A stretch of 64,000 nt of DNA from Doryteuthis pealeii (Eukaryota; Mollusca; Cephalopoda; Myopsida; Loliginidae), in contig CM042157.1 of assembly GCA_023376005.1 (NCBI GenBank), forward strand, positions 63,382,150 to 63,446,149, in the 5' to 3' direction. The translations under genes and the position numbers were made by a program. Below, piece after piece: positions 49,401 to 59,968 of the stretch. The notes under the pieces are model-generated. The model worked only from the letters and a program-made list of their open reading frames with translations. It ran no database searches and was not told the origin of the DNA. How positions within the stretch are numbered: the first letter of the stretch is position 1; each line of letters opens with the position of its first letter.

Positions 49401-52400
49401 GAGGTTATACCCCGAATGATAGATGGAGAGAACCTGGTTAGAATCAAAACCAGCGATAAGAAAGAGTGTGTTGGAAAAGATGCAACCAAGTCTGGAAAAG
49501 ACTCAGCCAAATCTGGAAGAGACGGCGCTAAGCCAAAAAGAGATACGGCTAAATCCAAGAAAGAAATGGCTAAACTCAAGAAAGATCTCAGCAAAAACAT
49601 TGTCCCACCTCAGTCCGACACCTGCAAAAAAGATGCAGCTACATGCTGTGACGCTGATGACAATGATAAGCAAAATGCAGGTGTTCAAGTTGACGATCAA
49701 AAGTCACATTGCGAAGACAAAAATATTGGCGGACAAGAAGACTTGGTCTACGTTTGCAAAGGCGTGGAAGATACCAAAGACGGCGCCGAAGGTCTTTGCA
49801 AAAATGCCGACAAGTACGACATGATTTATATCGGCAAAGATCCAAAAGAGGAAACCATGTCTTGTTGTTATGAAAAGGTTAGCCAAGAAGAGTGCGCCTG
49901 CAAAATGGCCGCAAAGGAAACAATGGCTTGCTTTTGTGATACCCTTGATGAATCCTGGGTCACTTGTCCCTACAAAGATGGTAATATGCAAAATATGGTC
50001 TGTGACTGCAAAATCCCTGAAGAAGGTAAACAGTGCCTTTGTAAGAATACCGAAGATGATATGGTCGTTCTTTGCCGCAAACTTGAGGAATCGTTTACGT
50101 TCTGTCCTTCTGAAAATACTGAAAATCAGTGTATGGTTTGTTCTTGCCAAAATTCAGTGGGGAAAGGCTCAACCTGTTCTTGTAAAACAGCCGATAGTCA
50201 ATGCGGCATTGGTGGCGGTGCCTGCATTTGCAAGAACTCTGAACAAAAATGCATGGTTTGTCATTGTGAAAGTGACAATGAGTGTGTGGCCTGCCTGGGT
50301 GAAAATGCAGAAGAATTTGCAATTTGCGCACACAAAGGTCTTGAGGAAGAAAGCCTGGTCTGCCCTTTCAAAAACACTCAAGAAGAAGTTGTTGAATACC
50401 TTTGTAAAAATTCTCAAAAAGAAGGCATGGCCTGTTCTTGTGGAAGTCTTGCAGAGGAACTGGCCTGCCATTGTGAAGAGAACAATGAGTATTCAGGTTG
50501 TCTTTGCAAAATCAATGACAAACAGGGCATGCTCTGCACTTACTGTAATCATGGCTTACAAGATACACCCTGTCCTTGCTGCAAAACTGAAGAAGAAAAT
50601 ATGGTCTGCTCTTGCAAAGCTCCTGATATGTAAACTGTGGTCTGTCTTGAGGCAGACCCCAGGGTACACGGCAGTATCTAGTCTTGCCCTAAACCTGAGA
50701 AATGAAGTATGGATTGTCATTACAAAAAAGTTGGGGAAATGGCTAAGTCCGATTTGCTCAAGTCAATTAAATAAAAACAAAAATAAGAGTTAATTTTTAA
50801 AATGAATATCATTCGTGTTCAATTCTTTCATATCTGGTAGGCAAAACAAAGCATTGCCAGAGATATTTTTTTTTGGGGGGGGGGGTAGCAACATATTCCA
50901 ACAGGTAATCTGAACATTAACTACATAAATGAGAGTAACCTCCCCTTGTTTATTTCACTTTGAAGAAGCTGTCTTTTTGGGTTGGCCATTTTCATTTCAC
51001 CGTAAATCTACACTGAAAATATGAATTTGTTCGAATCAATACAACTGAATATCTTAACACAAAAATATAATAAAATGTGTTCTTAATTATGCTTGTGCAT
51101 TATTTGAAATGAACTTAATTATTATCAAGAACACATTTTATGATATTTTCGTGTTAAAATATGCAGTTGTATTGATTATGGTGAAACAACTAAAAATGGC
51201 CGACCAAAATAGACGGCTTCCTCACAGTGAAAGAAACAAGGGGAGGTTACTCTCATTTATGTAGCTAATGTTCAGATCACCTGCCAACATTTAGATTGGT
51301 TGCTTGGATTTTAGAAGTTTTATTAAATATCACCGGTTCCTGATTTTTGTGTAAAAATTATGAAGATTTTATTTATATTCAAAGATATCTAAAAATTGAA
51401 ATATACAAATTAAATAGCATTGAAATTCTACTTAAAAATGTCCAGCAGTTGAAAATCTCAAAAGTAAACAAATCAAAACTCTAGGTTTTTTTCACTCACC
51501 CCTCTATCCAGTTGATGCTGGTAGCCGCTTCTAGTACATATATAAAGGACAGTTGATGTGCATGTATGTATGTCTGGAGGAAACTATGGAAACACAGATG
51601 CCGATAGGTACACATACTGCGTCTCTGACGCATAAAAATCTAAAAAGGACGCAGTAAAATTGTATCCTTGTGCCCCAGTTTTTCTTTTCTCCCCCCATTT
51701 CCAGCTAACTGTAATACATTTCAATAGTTTCTTGGAAACGAATCACACTGTATGGGGTACAAGGTAGGGGTTTCCAAGAAACCTAAATGTTGGCGGGTGA
51801 TCTGAACATTAGCTACATAAGTGAGAGTAACCTCCCCTTGTTTCTTTCACTTTGAGGAAACCATCTATTTTGGTTGGCCATTTTTAGTTGTTTCACCGTA
51901 ATCAATACAACTGCATATTTTAACACGAAAATATCATAAAATGTGTTCTTAATAATGGCTTTAGTTGAGTTGTTCATAGATAAAAACTCTACAATTTATT
52001 AAGAAACTTTAGTTGAGACCCATCAAATTTCCTGGGGACTCATTCAAATCCGTGATTTGATTGGTAATAGAAGAGAAAGCCATTGGTGGCATTTGTTTTT
52101 GGTTTTGTTTTGTTTTACGGCATATCAACCTCAGTGGGTCATTTAATGCCGATAAAGTTTTGAAATAAATCAATTCTTAATGGATAATACAATTTTTTTA
52201 TAAATACATTTTTCTATTTAACCCATAGATGGGACCCTAACAGGTACTACCACTCCGGATCAGAGTGGACCAGAGAGCAATGGTGATGAAGGGGTGCTCC
52301 ACATTCCCCAAACCTCCAAAACTGGAACCTCACCATCAGATAGAGTTTAACGTCATTCCCAGGACATGTAGACCCGCAGCCACCGCCTTCTAGCACCCAG

Positions 52401-53299
52401 ATGATAAAAAGGGGTTGGGAAAATGATATAGGTGCTAGGGCTTGACGTGACCAGCCGATTGATTGGAGGGGGCCTCTCCGCCCGCCCGTCTAGCCCAAGA
52501 TGGTGGCGTTTGTTATTAGAACAAATCAATTATGCAAGACCAAAACAATCAATAGATCTGTGAGACTAACTTTTTTATAACCCCCCCCCCCGTCTACCCA
52601 GGAAATGCCAGGTTGTCGCTTCTATATGCTCTTGTAACTCGGTAGAGCTCTTTAGGAGTGACTTTAATAGAACTTTCACTGCCAGCATAATGCAATGATC
52701 ATCTGTTGTTTACAGATTTGATCTCTCTGGTGATTGTAAAGCGTATACACAGATGTATGTATTTAAAACAGTTAAAACACCACCCCTTAATGGCAGCTGG
52801 CGATAGCCTAGAGGTTAACAGATCGGGCTGATGTAAAGTCAGTCAGGTTTCGCTCCTGGTTGGAGTTAATTGCTGTGTCTAGCCACACCGATGAGACATG
52901 AAAGACGTGAGACGTCGAAAGACGGTGTCTGTGGATGACATATATATATATATATATATATATTGGTTTGGTGGTTGGTTTTGAAGTCTATCACAATGCA
53001 AGTGTAAAGAAAAATAAGGTAACTATGGTGTTTGTTAACCTCAAATTTATTAATATTTCGAGAAAATCTCAACAGAAGATTTGTGAAACTGAAGCTGTTG
53101 CTAGTGACCGTCCATTTTGTTTTGTGTCTATTGTCCAAATTCTCTGCGTGTGTGTGGGTTTATGTGTGTGTTCATGTGTGTGTGCGTGTGTGTGTGTGTG
53201 TGTTCAACAATGTCTGATTATCATTCTAGGTTTGGCTTACCCTTTTTTATCGTTTTATCATTAAGCATTAGCCTGTTTGTTTATTTTCAGGCTCATCTG

Positions 53300-53355
<56 letters not shown>

Positions 53356-55964
53356 TCCCAAACAATAACAATGAAAACACATTTCATTCAAACATCAACA
53401 AGTTTAAGATTATTAATAACACTTCATTCTTTGCAATACAAATTATACCCATCCACCAAAACTTTCAAATTTTTAACGGCCTCTAATGGCTTCTGCGTTC
53501 CTAATGATTCAAAAAAATATTCTTTTTTTCGAACATTCAAAATTCTGTTCTTGTCTCCAACGATTTTTATCTCTACTCAAAAAAGAAAAAAATTCACTCT
53601 GATGAAGGTCGTAAAAAATCTCTGTACGGAATATTTTATACATTTTTCCTATTATTATCATCATCATTTCAACTCCATCTGATTATTTTAATAATAATAA
53701 TAACATAAATCCGTATACATTTTGATAAACGGACCGAAACACATGTGTAAGTGATATCGATTAAAAGTGATATCGATAAAATTCATTTTTATCCATCTAC
53801 ATTTCTTTTCTTTACTCATTTTTTCCTCATATATATATATATATATATAAATCCAGTTGACTTCTTCAATTTGATGACTTTCATTGCCGTGTCAAAATCT
53901 CCTGTAATTAAAGAACTATAATGAAATTGAAAGGTGGGTTGCATAATGGTTAGAGTCGTAGGAAATGGACTCATCGACCTGAGTTTAAATCCTAGATGAA
54001 ACTGCTTGCATTTCATATAGCGCTAATACCCTTGGAAAAGGTATGAATCCAACTATACCCCCCTCCAGCTATGGGTAAATAGTAGAACAGACTGGGCTCT
54101 TCAACCTTGGTAATGCAACCTGTCTAGGAGAAGGAAAACTCTTAATTCAAACCTGTTAAACTCTGCTTAAGAAATTGACCTTGTGTCGCATCCTGCTCGT
54201 GTGGAGGAGTTGGTAAATACATATAATGAAATTGAAATTGACTTATGATATTTCTGATCAATAAAATAACACCTTTATTGCACATTTTCCAACAGGATGC
54301 GTCTGATGTCTGGCACTTACAGTGTCAATAATAAAATATGATAAATGGTTGGTTTGTTGGATTTTATGGTATTGGGTTATTTCATGCTGATGATGGTAAA
54401 ACAAATAAAATGAAATGAATAGTCAAATTTAATTTATATAAATTGGAGAAGATTTCAGCCATAGAGAAAAGGAAAATAGAGATATATAGGCATGTGGAAG
54501 TGTTTTGTTTTAATAAAGTTTAGAGGTGATTTGGATTTAAAATTTTAGTTTGAATTTTAATATATATTGAAGTATTAATATTTTAGCAAGGTGATATCCT
54601 ATAAAAGCCAGGTCTTTGTGTTAAAGTGTTAGGGAGAGAGATGGCGGAAGATTCAACGATATGACAATTGTTTTGATTATGGATAAAAGTGATCATTGAA
54701 GATTTCTGCAAATTGAAATTGTGATTTATTAATAAGTTGTGTGTTACAATGAATTTGATGTATTTCAAATTTTAGGTCTTTAAAATATTCATACACACGT
54801 TTTTTTAAAATTTCATGGAAGTTTGACCGATGTAGACCTTATCACATTGTTGACAACATATTTTGTAAACAACAGCGTTGGAAATAAATTCGCGTTTAGT
54901 TGTAGAGTGTTTTAATAAATGTCTAATTGTTTGGCTTGTGCAGGTGACGGTGTTAATGCCTAGATGATTTAGATTTTTTTCAATTAGGGAAGTTATAGGA
55001 CTTTGAAGTAGCGTGATATACTTGATTGCTGGGATGTTATTAGGGTTTGTTGAGTTTGTAGAATATTGTTTGTTTTTGTAGATTTTGATAGCTTTTAATT
55101 TGGCACGATGTATGAAGGAAGCAGGGTTATTGTAAATTAATGAAAGATTTATTGATGTATTTGTATTCCCCATTTTAAAATCCAAATCACCTCTAAACTT
55201 TATTAAAACAAAACACTTCTACATACCTTTATATCTCTAGTTTCCTTTTCTCTATGGCTGAAATCTTCTACACTTATATAAATTAAATTTGACTATTCAT
55301 TTTATTTTATTTGTTTTACCATCATCATCAACAACCTTACCCCACTAAAACACTTTTCTACACTTGCCTAAGCTATTTACCCACGAAAAACATGTGACAG
55401 CAAGTCTCATTAATTTAATAAACAAATTTTAATTATATGTTTAAGAACATAACATTCTTTTATGAAATTTTAAAAATTCCCCCCAAACATTAAAATTCCA
55501 CCAAATATTATCCCATTTCTCCAACCGTAAGCGTATTTTATTTTATTTTACTCTTTTAGCATCATCATCATTAACTTCACCCTACCAAAAAATTTTTCTA
55601 CACCTGCCCAAGCTACGGGCCCACTGAAAAACATGTGACAAGTCTCTTTATATTTTCCAGCTTTCTTTTCTTTCTTACCCCTAACGAAAAATACTAACAC
55701 AACTTTATATTATTTTATTATGACACAAAATTTAACAATGATCACTAAGAGCATATTAAAACAAACAAATAAATAAATTACCAATATAAATACAAGTATT
55801 CACTAATCTAAAAAAATGTATGGAAATATTCTATTTAGAATTATTTTTAATATAAAACAAATAAAAAACAAAATATCAGGCATGCAAACTTTAGATCTTC
55901 TTCAGGACAGAACATTGTCAATTTTTAAAAATTTAGATAAAAAAAAATAATAAATAAAAAATCA

Positions 55965-56004
<40 letters not shown>

Positions 56005-57032
56005 AGAAACATAGTAATATAGATTTCCTTACATGAAATAATTTTTCAGTCGTAGGTCGTACAGCCAAGAGGTCATAAGCCTGGACATCAGCAGATTGCT
56101 AAAATTAAACAGATTGAGAAAATATTATTATACTAATAATAAAGAAAAAGAGACAATGAAAACAAGACGAAGTAATGAAAGAATGAAAGAAAGAGGAAAG
56201 AGAAAAAAAGGGAGAGAGAAAAAAACAAAAATAGAAAGAAAACATGAGAGAAGAATGGAAAGAAAGAAAGAAAAAGAAGCAAAGAAAGAAAGAAGGAAGG
56301 GAAAAAAGAAAGGAAATATATATAATATAATTTTAGCAAGAAAAAAGTGATATCCTATAAAAGCCAGGTCTATGTGCTAAAGTGTTAAGGAGAGAGATAG
56401 CAGAAGATTCAACGATATAACGTTCGTTTCGATTATGGATAAAAGCAATCATTAAAGATTTCTGCAAATTGAAATTATGATTTGTTGATAAGTTGTATGT
56501 TACTAACGAATTTGATGTATTTCCAATTTTTTCTTTTAAAGAAGGGTAGAAGCATAGAATGACTGAGGTATTAGGGTAATAGCAATGCCAGAAGGCGATG
56601 GATGAATGTTTGTATTAGTATTGAAGGATCAATGAATGGAACTATCTAGGAAATAATGGAACATGAATGACAGCTTTTTTTCCTTGTCGCACTCTCCCCA
56701 TAATCTTTTGAGAAACATGCTCAGCTCCAACTACATTTAATTTGTATTTTCTTAAATAAATAAAAATATTTGGGGCATTCAGAAAAAGCATTGAACCAAA
56801 TATTGAAAGGACAAACTTCAAACATCATTTAAGAATGATGCCATTTGATGAAAGAAAATAAAAAGACACTATGAAATTTTTAATTCTTTCATCAAATTTG
56901 GAATTGTTTGATTTTAATGGCATACCAACCCATCTGGGGGTATTTTATGCTTACAGGTTAGGGAATTGCATACCTTTATATTTACATATTTTGTGCAGTT
57001 TTTATTTAAAAAATTTTTTTTTTGCACATGAT

Positions 57033-57089
<57 letters not shown>

Positions 57090-57414
57090 GAAAAATGAAT
57101 AAAGAAAAGAAAGAATGGAATGGATAATAAAAGATGAATTTAATCAATGTCACTTACACATGTGTTTCGGTCAGTTCATCTGTGCGAAAATATTCCGCAC
57201 ACAGAGAAGATTCGACCTTCATCAGAGTAAAATTTTATTTTGAATCAAATTTACTCTGATGAAGGTCGAATCTTCTGTGTGCGAAATATTTTCACACAGA
57301 TGAACTGACTGAAACACATGTGTAAGTGACATTGATTAAATTCATCTTTTATTATCCATTCCATTCTTTCTTTATTCATTTTTCCTCATATTGTCAGATT
57401 CATTTCCAATTTCC

Positions 57415-57452
<38 letters not shown>

Positions 57453-58192
57453 GATATGAAAACACACAATGCTGTTAAAATGAAAATATTTTATAATATT
57501 CATAGCTACTATTGAACAATATTTCGATTTATAAAAATCATCATCAGAGCTTGTTTTTAATCCGGACTCATTGAGAGAGAAGTAGAAAATACTCTCGATG
57601 AGTCTGGATTAAAAACAAGTTCTGATGATGATTTTTATAAATCGAAATATTGTAGCTATGAATATTATAAAATATTTTCATTTTAACAGCATTGTGTGTT
57701 TTCATATTTTATCTATATACTTATACCGTCGGATTCATTTCCTTACTCTTAACTTTAATATATATATATAGGGCCGGGTTAGCTCAGTCGGTAGAGCGTT
57801 CGGCTAGAAACCACAAGGTTCCTAGTTCGATACCCGCCCTCGCCAACTCAGCGTTATGAGTAGCACAGGGATCTGTGCGGTAAAGTAAGGAGCTGATGGT
57901 AGGTGTGGCGCTCCACCTCAGACGCTAAAATAATCTCCTTGGTCTAGAGCTAGTGAAAAGGGGATAGACTCCCTCGCTGCATGGCTGATACCGACATTAG
58001 GCCGCCCCGACGACTTTACTTACTTATATATATATATATATAATTCAACTTTTCTTATGGAAAATGAGGGGTAAAAAGTCTTTTAGCCCCTCCTCTCGGA
58101 AAAAAATAGGCTGTGGATTTTATTGAATTTTGGTCTTTGCTGGTCCCTACAAATTTTCATTTATAAAAGGACGTGTGTTTCGTTATTGTACA

Positions 58193-58233
<41 letters not shown>

Positions 58234-59218
58234 ATAATATGAGTGCTATATTTCTAGGCAGATATCATTAATAAAGCATTATTATTATTTCAGTTAAGTT
58301 CGCGTGGACATGGAGTCAACACCTGGTTACTGTCAGTTTCTCACCTATGCAATCTTCAAACTAACACTAGCCTTTGACAAAGCAGGATGTACACCCCTCA
58401 AAATATTGGTAAATAAATTGGATTTAGAACATAATATTCAACATTATTTAATCTTCATTTATTTCGTGCTTCTAAACAATCAAAAAATCATTTCCCCATA
58501 TATATATATATATATATATATCTTATTATAATGGAGATTGTGTGTTTTTCTGTCTGTAACCGAAACTATATCACTACTCAAGTCATAATTCCCTTAGTTA
58601 TTAACATCACATTCTCAATGACTTTATTTTTATTTAAACCTCAATTATTGATAAAATTGTCTTACATTATTAATACTGTTAACCATATCAACATACTAAC
58701 AACATGCAATTATATTTATATATACAACAAAATAGCGGTTTACAGTGTGAGCGGAAGGCTAATTTGCATATTAATATTAAAAATGTAATTTTAATAAATA
58801 TGTGCTTAGTATTATTGATTTCTAATTGTTTGGTTTTATTTTAATGAATATAAGCAAAAATCTCTTCAATGAATCTTAAATGAAATCCATTAACAAGAAA
58901 AAATAACTGTCATTTTATTCTTTACTTCCTCTTTTAACTAAATACTTAAATTAGAAAAAATAACAATGAAAGACCAGAGTGATTGAAGAGTAAGTTTCAG
59001 TTGTTCTAATTTTCGATTATACCCACCTCTGTTTCAAATCTTTTTATCTGCATTCTTATTTAGTTTTATTAGCTTTTCTAATTTAATATAATATTTTATT
59101 ACATTAAAACTTAAATACTTGCACCCGGAGGGTGCATATATTTACTAGTATATATAACATACACACAAATACTCATCAGATATATCAACAAGGAAGCATA
59201 CATAGACTCCACAACATC

Positions 59219-59262
<44 letters not shown>

Positions 59263-59540
59263 TAGATAGATAGATAGATATATATAGATAGATAGATAGA
59301 TAGATATAGTTGTAGAAAAGTTTTTCTCTCCACCATGGTTTTCAGTGTTCAAGGTACACCTTCCTCAGAGGAACTAAAAAATGATAGGTAGCTAATATTA
59401 TATATACTAGTCTGGTTTAGAATTATTTTTATTTCTCTCCCTGTCTTCTAAAATAAACTTTTAGTCTTTAAAATCTGAACTGTTTTCTATTGCAATTAAA
59501 GATTACTTTTCCATATGCTCATCCGACAAAATTTTTTTGA

Positions 59541-59594
<54 letters not shown>

Positions 59595-59912
59595 CATATA
59601 TACACACACACACACACACTACTACTACTACTTGCTGTCCATCGTATCCGATGATGACACCACGTGAATCCTTTTCCTCCAATTTAATCGGTCTCTGGTT
59701 GTGTCTTGCCAACTGCCTATTGGGATATTCAAGTCCTTCAGGTTTCTTTTGATGTTGTCTTTGTACCTGAGCTTTGGTCTACTGATTCTACGTTATCCCT
59801 ATGTTGAGAGTACAGAATCTGCTTTGGTAGTCTATCATCCCCAAGTGGCCAGCCCATCTCAGGTTGCGTTGGACAAGTATTTCATGCATGCCAGGGAGTC
59901 CAGTTCTCTTCA

Positions 59913-59968
<56 letters not shown>

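Larger units (their letters stand above)
57085..57410. mobile_element. PLE-like inverted repeat unit
   Basis: GAGGAAAAATGAATAAAGAA at left mirrors TTTATTCATTTTTCCTC at right, about 21 bp apart at the centre; TA microsatellites on both sides. Same layout as 20430-21075. Confidence 0.7.

Noticed and set aside
49107..50633. Secreted Cys-rich toxin
   Set aside because: No signal peptide, far too long and repetitive, with a Lys-rich cytosolic-looking N-terminal half.
49870..50793. 307-codon frame overlapping the Cys-rich exon
   Set aside because: Alternative frame of a repeat-coding exon; the 49107-50633 frame has the spliced partner and regular Cys spacing.
59330..59400. Hammerhead on minus strand (CTGAGGA-AGGTGTACCT-GAA)
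   Set aside because: The A required after GAA is a C, and stems I and III are missing.
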